Assembly: GCF_963662805.1 (NCBI RefSeq)
Contig: NZ_OY759870.1
Span: 172,081-236,080, forward strand
Length of the DNA: 64,000 nucleotides
Reading direction: 5' to 3'
Source of the DNA: an uncultured Cohaesibacter sp.
GTDB taxonomy: Bacteria; Pseudomonadota; Alphaproteobacteria; Rhizobiales; Cohaesibacteraceae
A model generated the notes under the pieces. That model did no database searches, was not told the origin of the DNA, and worked only from the letters and a program-made list of their open reading frames with translations. This document shows, piece by piece, positions 17,766-25,146 of this stretch (within the stretch, counting starts at the first letter, position 1; every line of letters begins with the position of its first letter). A program made the translations under genes and the position numbers.

Positions 17766-18452
17766 ATGTTGCTGCTCTATCACACAACGATGTCAATTCC
17801 GTCGCGTTTTGCCCGACTGGTACTTGCCGAATGCAAGGCCGGCGCGGAGCTGAGCGAGATTCTCCCATGGGAGCGCAAGGAGGATTTCCTTCTCGTCAAT
17901 CCGGCGGGCACCGTGCCGGTGCTGCGGGAAAACGACGGCCCTCCGGTCTGTGGTGCCGACGTGATTGCCGAATATCTCGACGAAACGCGCGGCTATGCCC
18001 TTGGCGCACGGCGCCTGTTGCCCGATCATCCGAACGAGCGGGCCGAAGTGCGTCGCCTGATGCACTGGTTTCTCGTCAAGGCCATCGACGAAAGCGCACA
18101 ATTCTTCATCGAGGAAAAGGTCTACAAGCGCCAGCGCGGCGGGGGCAACAGCTCACCGGATTCGACGATCCTGAGGGCCGCCCGCGCCAACCTCAGGATC
18201 CACCTCAATTATATCGCCTATCTGGCGGAGCGCCGGAACTGGCTGGCGGGCGAGCATTTTTCCTATGCCGATCTGGCCGCCGGAGCGTTTCTCTCTTCGA
18301 TCGACTATCTCGGCGAGATCCCCTGGGAAGATGTCCCGGTGGTCAAGGACTGGTATCAGCGCATCAAGTCGCGCCCGGCCTTCCGGCCCATTCTTGCCGA
18401 CAGCCTGAAGGGCATTCCTCCAGCCAATCACTATATGGACTTGGACTTCTGA
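17766..18452 (+). CDS. Glutathione S-transferase family protein
   Basis: A 228-residue cytoplasmic protein. The N-terminal thioredoxin-like domain (LLLYHTTMSIPSRFARLVLAE) contains the cis-proline segment NPAGTVPVLREN and GADVIAEYLDE. The C-terminal helical domain ends in the GST-like stretch LAGEHFSYADLAAGAFLSSIDYLGEI. It is followed closely by queG and an SDR gene, an order seen in several Hyphomicrobiales (from memory), and may be co-transcribed with them. Its physiological substrate is unknown. Confidence 0.88.
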   Translation: MLLLYHTTMSIPSRFARLVLAECKAGAELSEILPWERKEDFLLVNPAGTVPVLRENDGPPVCGADVIAEYLDETRGYALGARRLLPDHPNERAEVRRLMHWFLVKAIDESAQFFIEEKVYKRQRGGGNSSPDSTILRAARANLRIHLNYIAYLAERRNWLAGEHFSYADLAAGAFLSSIDYLGEIPWEDVPVVKDWYQRIKSRPAFRPILADSLKGIPPANHYMDLDF

Positions 18453-18476
18453 GCCTGATTGCGCATAGTGTCGGGT

Positions 18477-19652
18477 ATGAGTGAAACTGGCGTGCCGACC
18501 GAACAGCAAAGAAGATTGAGGGCCTTCCTCCAGGATGAGGCGAAGGCGCTCGGCTTTTCAGACCTGCGCATCTGTCGCGCCGGAGATGTCCGGGATCATG
18601 AAGACACCTTGAGGGCCTTCACCGATCAGGGCTACCACGGCTCCATGGACTGGATGGTGGAGACACTGGAACGGCGCTCCCACCCTGAGAGGCTCTGGGA
18701 CGGTGTGCGCTCGATCATCATGCTTGGCTTCAATTATGGCCCGGAGGGCGATCCGCTGGCCAGCCTTGGCGAGACCGACTGTGCCTCCATTTCGGTCTAT
18801 GCCCGCCATCGCGACTATCATGACGTCATCAAGGGCCGCCTGAAGCAACTCTCCGCCAAATTGCTGGCGCGCGTCAGGGATAATCGTCCTGATGGCGAGA
18901 TCAAGGTGTTTGTCGACACCGCCCCCGTGATGGAGAAAATGCTGGCAGCGACCGCCGGGCTTGGCTGGCAGGGCAAGCACACCAATCTCGTCAGCCGCGA
19001 GCTGGGGTCATGGTTCTTTCTCGGGGCCATCTTCACCAACCTTGATCTTGCAGCCGACACCGCCGAGGTCGATCATTGCGGTTCCTGTCGGGCCTGTCTT
19101 GATGCCTGTCCGACGGATGCCTTTCCTCAGCCCTACAAGATCGATGCGCGCCGCTGCATTTCCTACCTGACCATCGAGAACAAGGGCCCCATTCCGCACG
19201 AGTTTCGCAAAGCCATGGGCAATCGCATCTATGGCTGCGACGATTGCCTCGCCGCCTGTCCCTGGAACAAGTTCGCTCAGGCCGCCTCGGAGGCCAAGCT
19301 GAAGGCTCGCGCCGATCTTGTCGCGCCATCGCTTCATGATCTGCTGGACCTTGATGACATGGGCTTCAGAACCCATTTCTCCGGCTCTCCCATCAAACGC
19401 ATCGGCCGCAACCGCTTCCTGCGTAACGTGCTGATCGCGGCGGGCAATTCGGCGAGCAAGTCTCTCTTTCAGCTCACCTATCGCCACATCTCGGATCACG
19501 ACCCCATCGTCAGAGGTGCAGCAATCTGGGCGCTTGCGCGACTGATGCCGTCCGACAGTTTCAAAAGTCTCGCCACGGTCCTTGCACCCCACGAACCGGA
19601 CGCTTACGTGCAAGAGGAATGGCAGACCGCCTTGGCAGAGGAGACGACATGA
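18477..19652 (+). CDS. queG: Epoxyqueuosine reductase
   Basis: Cobalamin-dependent iron-sulfur enzyme for the last step of queuosine synthesis in tRNA, reducing epoxyqueuosine to queuosine. The 391-residue protein has the QueG core (SIIMLGFNYGP, FVDTAPVMEKMLAATAGLGW) and two 4Fe-4S cluster motifs, CGSCRACLDACPTDAF and CDDCLAACPWNKF. A HEAT-like C-terminal domain follows. The ATG at 18477 is preferred to a TTG at 18459. The stop overlaps the ATG of the next gene (ATGA). Confidence 0.95.
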   Translation: MSETGVPTEQQRRLRAFLQDEAKALGFSDLRICRAGDVRDHEDTLRAFTDQGYHGSMDWMVETLERRSHPERLWDGVRSIIMLGFNYGPEGDPLASLGETDCASISVYARHRDYHDVIKGRLKQLSAKLLARVRDNRPDGEIKVFVDTAPVMEKMLAATAGLGWQGKHTNLVSRELGSWFFLGAIFTNLDLAADTAEVDHCGSCRACLDACPTDAFPQPYKIDARRCISYLTIENKGPIPHEFRKAMGNRIYGCDDCLAACPWNKFAQAASEAKLKARADLVAPSLHDLLDLDDMGFRTHFSGSPIKRIGRNRFLRNVLIAAGNSASKSLFQLTYRHISDHDPIVRGAAIWALARLMPSDSFKSLATVLAPHEPDAYVQEEWQTALAEETT

Positions 19653-20521
19653 AACTTTTCATTTTCGGACTGGGCTACAGCGCCGGTGCCATCGCAAGGG
19701 AACTTGCGGCGGAGTGCGAGTGGATCGCTGCCACCTCACGCAGTGAAGACAAGCTGGCAGAGATGGAAGCATCCGGCATCCGGCCCTTCCTGTTCGACGG
19801 GCTGAAGCCCAACCCAGACATCACGCCCGTCCTCAAGGAAGCAACTCATGTCCTCATCTCGATCGCTCCGACGGCGATGGGAGACCCGGCCTTTCATTGC
19901 CATGGCGAGAATATCGCCCACAGTCCCAACCTTGAATGGCTCGGCTATCTCTCGACCGTCGGCGTCTATGGCAATCACGATGGCGAGTGGGTCACAGAGA
20001 AGTCCGAACCCAACCCCGTCTCGAAACGCTCTCTGCAGCGGGTCGCCGCCGAGATCGGCTGGACGGATTTCGCCGCCAAGCTGAAAAAGCCGCTGGGGAT
20101 CTATCGCCTCGCTGGCATCTATGGCCCTGGCCGCAACCAGATGATCAAGATCGATGCGGGGACAGCCCGCGCCATCGACAAGCCCGGTCAGGTCTTCAAT
20201 CGTATCCATGTCGATGATATTGCGCTGGCGGTCTCTGAGGCGGCCAGACAAAAGCATGCGGGCGTCCTCAACGTCTGTGATGATGAACCGGCTCCCCCGC
20301 AGGAGGTGCTGGCCTATTGCGCCGAGCTGATGGGCATGCCGCCGCTGGAAGAAATTCCGTTCGAACATGCCGACATGACGCCCATGGGCCGCAGCTTCTA
20401 TGGTGAGAACAAGCGCTGTGACAACAAGGCCTTGCACAAGCTGATCGGTGGCGACATGCGCTATCCCACCTATCGGGAAGCCTTCAGTGAGATGTGGGAC
20501 AAACAGATCTGGCGCGGCTGA
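19649..20521 (+). CDS. NAD(P)-dependent SDR/epimerase-like protein
   Basis: A 290-residue extended-SDR-like protein with an N-terminal Rossmann motif GLGYSAGAIARELA and a Ser/Tyr region WLGYLSTVGVYGNHDGEWV. Sugar-epimerase-like segments follow (YRLAGIYGPGRN, FNRIHVDDIALAVSEAA). The classical YxxxK motif is not obvious, so it may not be a conventional dehydrogenase. It overlaps the queG stop by four bases (ATGA) and is probably co-transcribed. Its substrate is unknown. Confidence 0.82.
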   Translation: MKLFIFGLGYSAGAIARELAAECEWIAATSRSEDKLAEMEASGIRPFLFDGLKPNPDITPVLKEATHVLISIAPTAMGDPAFHCHGENIAHSPNLEWLGYLSTVGVYGNHDGEWVTEKSEPNPVSKRSLQRVAAEIGWTDFAAKLKKPLGIYRLAGIYGPGRNQMIKIDAGTARAIDKPGQVFNRIHVDDIALAVSEAARQKHAGVLNVCDDEPAPPQEVLAYCAELMGMPPLEEIPFEHADMTPMGRSFYGENKRCDNKALHKLIGGDMRYPTYREAFSEMWDKQIWRG

Positions 20522-20710
20522 GAGAGGCATGGGCGAAAAATTTACGCGCGCTCGAAGAAGTGAACTAAAGCGCTCGTTTCTGCCTATGCACAGGCAAATG
20601 GGTCGCTGTTAAAAAAATGCAAGAAAAGCATCAAATGCCCTTGCCATAAGGCAAAAGAAGCATTAGACAACAGCCTCACTTGCCGAGCACAAACCGCCGG
20701 CATTTGGCAC

Positions 20711-20787
20711 GCGCCCGTAGCTCAGCTGGATAGAGCACCAGACTACGAATCTGGGGGTCAGAGGTTCGAATCCTTTCGGGCGCGCCA
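20711..20787 (+). tRNA. tRNA-Arg (anticodon ACG)
   Basis: The 77-base sequence folds as a full cloverleaf. GCGCCCG (20711-20717) pairs with CGGGCGC (20777-20783) in the acceptor stem. The D-arm AGCTCAGCTGGATAGAGC, the anticodon loop CTACGAA and the T-loop GGTTCGAATCC are present, and the CCA end is encoded. The wobble base A of ACG is normally deaminated to inosine in bacteria. Confidence 0.97.
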
Positions 20788-20849
20788 TTTCTCTTTGACA
20801 ATCCAAAAATTGACCGAAGACCTACTAGGGTAAGCTAAAACTTGCCGTT

Positions 20850-21057
20850 CTAAGTGTCTCGTAATCGGCGCATCTCGGTTGGCATCAAGCCAGCATGCTT
20901 TTTTCCAGCTATAATGGGTTGCGTCCGAGATCCCAGCCTCCCGGCAGATCTCTGCAACCGGAACGCTTTCCTCTCCACGCTTTGCGATGTAGGCCTTTTG
21001 CGAGTCTGAAAACTGCGATGTTTTCGATTTCTGCTTCTTTCAGGCCAGGAAATTCAT
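20850..21057 (-). pseudogene. Remnant of an IS3-family transposase OrfA
   Basis: Minus-strand translation gives KKQKSKTSQFSDSQKAYIA, then PVAEICREAGISDATHYSW, then after a one-base shift in a run of six T (20899-20904) GLMPTEMRRLRD. This is the helix-turn-helix start of an IS3-family OrfA. The ATG at 21057 is in frame but a TGA follows at codon 6, and there is no OrfB. The element is therefore dead. It begins about 60 bases after tRNA-Arg and borders the polysaccharide region. Confidence 0.8.
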
Positions 21058-21082
21058 CGTAGATAACTCCAACTCACATCGA

Positions 21083-21103
21083 GGACTGTTTCGGGGGAGC
21101 ACA
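21083..21103 (-). mobile_element. Possible terminal inverted repeat of the IS3-type remnant
   Basis: On the minus strand, TGTGCTCCCCCGAAACAGTC lies about 26 bases before the OrfA start. It resembles the TG-plus-C-run ends of IS3-family elements (family knowledge). No matching opposite end was found, which fits a truncated element. Confidence 0.4.
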
Positions 21104-21412
21104 ACAGCGCGATAGCCCTGATCTCCCATGCTATTCCGAAATTTCCGCTGGGCTGGAATAAGTTGCTCCAGGTTTGGCCTTCTTGTGGGCGCAATCTGAT
21201 GCAAGCCTCGCGCACCTGCTGAGGAAGAGTTTTATACAGTGCTGGACGAATTGGTCGCAGCAGATTAGGTTGGGCTCAACAAATGCGGGCAATCCCGGAG
21301 CTCACCGGAGCCGGATCTCGACGGAGCAACAAAGGTGTTTTCGACACCGCCCGATATTTGGTAGTTCACAGGTTGATTTCAAACCACACGCGTATCTCGA
21401 AGTCTTTGTCTA
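21104..21412. other. Unassigned stretch between IS remnant and polysaccharide genes
   Basis: About 310 bases with no convincing gene. A 79-codon open frame ending at 21413 has no recognisable feature. Confidence 0.4.
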
Positions 21413-22318
21413 ATGAAAACTCTTATTCTTATGCGGTCGGCACCGACGCTTGACCATTCATTTTCAAATGTCCGTCGCGATGATGTGGTGTTCTGTCCAT
21501 CCTATTATGGCGACCGAGATCAGATAGCGGACAAGAGCGGCCCCTATTTCCATCACTATCTGGGAGGGAAGTGGACCGGGATCTTCGATTTCTTCCGCTG
21601 CTATCCCAATGCCCTTGATGAATTCGACTATTTCTGGTTCGTGGATGATGACATTCTGGCGGAAGACAGGACGATGCTCGATTTCATCGATTGTGTTGTC
21701 TCAAACCGCTTTCAGCTTGCCCAGCCGGCCCTGACTGCCAACAGCTACTGGGCGCACCGCATCACATTGGTCAATAACAGCTTCACCTTCCGCAACACGA
21801 ATTTCGTCGAGCTGATGATGCCGATGATGTCGCGCGATTTCCTGCGCAAGGTGCTGCCCCTGTTTGAAGGCCGGGAGGCTGCTCTTGGCATTGATCTGTT
21901 CTGGCACCAGTTGGCCGATCATCCCAGAACGGATGTCGCCATCATTGATGCCGCGCCGATGTTCCATTCGCGTCCACGTCGTGAATTCCTCAAATCGGAA
22001 ATGCTCAAGCGCAACAATGACATCAATCAGGAGAAGACGCGCACGATCGAGGAATTTTCCGTTAGGGATCATGAGCCGGTGGTATTTTCCGGGCAATTGG
22101 TCAACGGCAATCGGCTCGAAAGAGGGGCGAAGTTGATGGCCCGCCTGTCGCTGGACCTGTTGAAGATCAGCCGACACACGATCAACCGTACCGTGGAACT
22201 GAAGGACTTCAGGAAATTTCTGGTGCATCAGGTCTTCGGGCGCGCCTCGGGCAAAGCATTTGACAAAGAGGCTCTGGACGCTCTGATGATGGTTCCAGTG
22301 AAATCGCCCTCGGAGTAG
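21413..22318 (+). CDS. Putative glycosyltransferase-like protein (DUF707-like)
   Basis: A 301-residue protein without signal peptide. The most telling stretch is DEFDYFWFVDDDI (about residues 63-75), a DDD motif like the metal and sugar-nucleotide site of GT-A type transferases, with the context found in DUF707 proteins. Other features are GGKWTGIFDFFRCYP and AALGIDLFWHQL. The C-terminal third is basic. It stands just inside the polysaccharide region and is convergent with glf. The function as a transferase is inferred, and the family assignment is tentative. Confidence 0.6.
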   Translation: MKTLILMRSAPTLDHSFSNVRRDDVVFCPSYYGDRDQIADKSGPYFHHYLGGKWTGIFDFFRCYPNALDEFDYFWFVDDDILAEDRTMLDFIDCVVSNRFQLAQPALTANSYWAHRITLVNNSFTFRNTNFVELMMPMMSRDFLRKVLPLFEGREAALGIDLFWHQLADHPRTDVAIIDAAPMFHSRPRREFLKSEMLKRNNDINQEKTRTIEEFSVRDHEPVVFSGQLVNGNRLERGAKLMARLSLDLLKISRHTINRTVELKDFRKFLVHQVFGRASGKAFDKEALDALMMVPVKSPSE

Positions 22319-22455
22319 GTCACTACGGTCTGGCGGCTGCGGCGAATGCCATCGCCGCATTTAGAGAAGGCAAGGCTCGAAGCGCTCGATCCCCTCGGCC
22401 CAGGACCATATTTCCGGATCGCGGCAGGGTCACGGCCCCGCCGCCTCAGACCCAC

Positions 22456-23574
22456 CTATCGGTTTTTCGTCAGGAACTCGGCAGCAACGTCCAGCGCCGC
22501 CGCAATGGTCACATCCATATCCATATATTGGTAGGTGCCCAAACGCCCGACGAAAGTCACGTCGCTAATGGTCCGTGCGCGCTCCTCGTAATTCTCGAGC
22601 AGCTTTTTGTCGTCAAGCCGTCTGACCGGATAATAGGGAGTGTCTCCGGCTTCACATTCACGGCTGAATTCTTTGAAGGCGATGGTCTTGCTGAAACTAT
22701 CGAGTTCCCACGGCGCAAAATACTTGTGCTCGGAAATACGCGTGAAGGGAACATCCCGGTCCGGATAGTTCATCACCGCAACACCCTGAAAATCACCGTC
22801 TGCGCGGATCTCTTCAAAATCCAGTGTCCTGTAGGTCAGTCGCCCGATATCATTCTTGAAATAGCGATCCAGCGGGCCGGTGTAGAAGACATGCTGGAAG
22901 CCTTCCTCAAGCTCCTCAAAGGGGCAACCCAGCCGAACCTCGATCTTATCATGCTTGAGAATATTCTCGACGAGACTGGAATAACCGTCCTTGGGCATGC
23001 CCTGAAAAGGATGGTTGAAGTAATTGTCGTCGTAATTGAAGCGGAGCGGCAGGCGCTTCAGGATCGATGCGGGCAGCAGGCTTGGGTCAATCCCCCACTG
23101 CTTGCGCGTATAACCATCAAAAAAGGCGCGATACAGCTCTTCTCCGACAAATTTCATGCCCTGTTCTTCAAACGAGCGGGGCTCCTCGATATCCGACTTT
23201 GCGATCTGGGTGATAAAGTCCTTGGCTTCGCCCGGGCTCATCGTCTTGCCGAAGAACTGATTGATCGTGTGCAGATTGATCGGTAGCGAGTAGACCTGAC
23301 CGTTGACAGTTGCCTTGACGCGGTTGATGAAGGGCATCATGTCCGCGAAACGGTTGACATAGTCCCAGACGATCTCGTTCGCAGTATGAAAGATGTGAGG
23401 GCCATATTTGTGGACCATCACACCCGTTTCTGCGTCCCGCTTCGTATGACAGTTGCCGGCAATGTGAGAGCGTTCGTCGATGACGAGTGAAGCGACCCCC
23501 TGTTCGGCCAGCTCTCGAGCGATGACCGCCCCGGAAAAACCCGCTCCGACAATACAAACTCTTTCTATCGTCAT
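22456..23574 (-). CDS. glf: UDP-galactopyranose mutase
   Basis: FAD enzyme interconverting UDP-galactopyranose and UDP-galactofuranose, supplying galactofuranose for surface glycans. The 372-residue product begins with the dinucleotide motif VCIVGAGFSGAVIARELAE. It carries the UGM signature segments KYGPHIFHTAN, YTRKQWG and MNYPDRDVPFTRISEHK, and ends RLGTYQYMDMDVTIAAAL. The ATG at 23574 follows a GAGGTAG ribosome-binding site; longer in-frame starts add unconserved residues. Its substrate can be provided by GalE (3198-4199). Confidence 0.95.
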   Translation of the reverse strand: MTIERVCIVGAGFSGAVIARELAEQGVASLVIDERSHIAGNCHTKRDAETGVMVHKYGPHIFHTANEIVWDYVNRFADMMPFINRVKATVNGQVYSLPINLHTINQFFGKTMSPGEAKDFITQIAKSDIEEPRSFEEQGMKFVGEELYRAFFDGYTRKQWGIDPSLLPASILKRLPLRFNYDDNYFNHPFQGMPKDGYSSLVENILKHDKIEVRLGCPFEELEEGFQHVFYTGPLDRYFKNDIGRLTYRTLDFEEIRADGDFQGVAVMNYPDRDVPFTRISEHKYFAPWELDSFSKTIAFKEFSRECEAGDTPYYPVRRLDDKKLLENYEERARTISDVTFVGRLGTYQYMDMDVTIAAALDVAAEFLTKNR

Positions 23575-24165
23575 ACCTACCTCAAGATTGTTTGGATCAA
23601 CAGCGGATCCGATATTCGACATGCTCCGCGCCCCCATGCGTGCGATACGCCTTGATGGTGAATCGCGAGGAGCTACATCCAATGGATTCAGTTCAAAGTG
23701 ACGAGCCGGTTTGGAAGGGTACGATCAAAGTGCCGCTTCCCGACCGTAATTGTTGGGCGAAGTCTCCAACTTTTTGGACACATCTGCAAGGTTATCGGCT
23801 CTTTGATGTGTGGACACTCCGGCTGCAAATCTCATTCTCGCGCACTGTGTGCCATCAAGGGCATTCGGTGAGCCTGTTTCTATCCAGCATTGCAACGGCT
23901 GAGTTTTGGTCTGGCTTGTCAGAAGACGCGGCCTGTTCGATCGTGGGGGGATATGTGGTCGGATTTTAGGCAACTCTGTGCTATAAAAATCGGATTGGCT
24001 GTGCTATGCAACCTCGGCGTCCGAAGTTTGCTGATGTCGCCTAAACTGATAGGTTTTCTTTCATTTTAGAACGATGCAGATGCATCAAGCTTGCTGATTC
24101 TTACCTAACCCGGATCACATGATAATTCGATGAATTGGAATGCCGGGAAAACCCGAAGTTCAGAT
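23575..24165. other. Divergent intergenic region between glf and the glycosyltransferases
   Basis: About 590 bases; the right half is AT-rich. A 125-codon plus-strand open frame (23592-23969) has no recognisable motif and is not called. Promoters for glf and for the 24166 gene should lie here. Confidence 0.45.
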
Positions 24166-25146
24166 ATGAAACTGTCAATAATCGTGCCGGTCTACAATGC
24201 TTCGAATTGCATCGAAGCGTTGTACTCAAGCCTTTCTCAAATCAAGATTGACGAGAAAGAACTTATATTTGTCGATGACTGTTCTCAAGACAACTCAAGG
24301 GCCCTGATTGAAGCACTAGCGGAACGTGATCCATCTGTTCATCTTCATGTGCACGAAAACAACTGTGGAGCGGGCATTGCCAGAAATACGGGCTTTGCGA
24401 CGGCATCCGGAGACTATTGCCTGTTCTTTGATGCGGATGATCTCATCAACACACAAGCGGTCAAGGAAATCGTCGACCTGCTTGATACCACGAGCGCCGA
24501 TCTTGCTATTGCCACTTATGAACTGACGAAAGAGGCGGATGGATCAAATGGCCGCATCGGCAAGCGTGACAGAGGAATCTTTGACAGAATTCTGCAGGGC
24601 GAAGACCACAAGCTGACGAAGCTGGCCGCCTGCGCGGATCTCCTGACCTTCACCAACTATCCTTGGAACAAGATCATCCGGACGTCCTACGCCAGGAAGA
24701 TCAATCTGTGGTACAGCGCAACCAAGGTGCAGAACGATGTCCATGCTCACTGGCAGAGCCTTCTCTTCTCGAGCAGTCTCCTAGTTTGTGACAAGGTGCT
24801 CGCCAAACATATCGTTCCGGCAAATGGCAGCAACATCACCAACATTTCCTGCGAGAAACGGCTGGAGTCCTTCAAGGCGCTTCAGGACGTGGAAGACCTG
24901 TTCTCACGTGAGCCCGACCTCAGGGCAAGATATTACCGTGATTTTGTCTGCTTCAAGATCATGCTGTTCAATTTCATCAACACCAAGCTGAACAGAAACT
25001 ACTTCCAGCAGTTCATTGAAAAAGTGAATGAGTCGATCTATCTGAGCAATTTTCAGGAGTTCGTCGCTCTGCGAGAGAAATACCCCGAGATAGCAAATGA
25101 TATCTATTCAATACTCGCCAACCCTTATGGTTTTTACAAGGTTTGA
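24166..25146 (+). CDS. Family 2 glycosyltransferase
   Basis: A 326-residue GT-A enzyme transferring a sugar from a nucleotide donor. It opens with MKLSIIVPVYNASNCIEALY and has the nucleotide-binding ELIFVDDCSQDNS. GAGIARNTGFATASGDY is followed by the DxD-type motif FFDADD (about residues 87-92). The ATG at 24166 starts at the conserved first strand; an in-frame ATG at 24130 would add 12 residues and cannot be ruled out. The following gene begins immediately after its stop. Donor and acceptor are unknown. Confidence 0.88.
   Translation: MKLSIIVPVYNASNCIEALYSSLSQIKIDEKELIFVDDCSQDNSRALIEALAERDPSVHLHVHENNCGAGIARNTGFATASGDYCLFFDADDLINTQAVKEIVDLLDTTSADLAIATYELTKEADGSNGRIGKRDRGIFDRILQGEDHKLTKLAACADLLTFTNYPWNKIIRTSYARKINLWYSATKVQNDVHAHWQSLLFSSSLLVCDKVLAKHIVPANGSNITNISCEKRLESFKALQDVEDLFSREPDLRARYYRDFVCFKIMLFNFINTKLNRNYFQQFIEKVNESIYLSNFQEFVALREKYPEIANDIYSILANPYGFYKV

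Noticed and set aside
20775..22246. 12-base direct repeat TTCGGGCGCGCC in the tRNA-Arg 3' end and at 22235-22246
   Set aside because: The second copy lies inside the coding sequence of the DUF707-like gene and is short and GC-rich, so chance is more likely than an attachment site.
23592..23969. 125-codon open frame between glf and the glycosyltransferases
   Set aside because: No recognisable domain, and it overlaps the glf promoter side; insufficient support.
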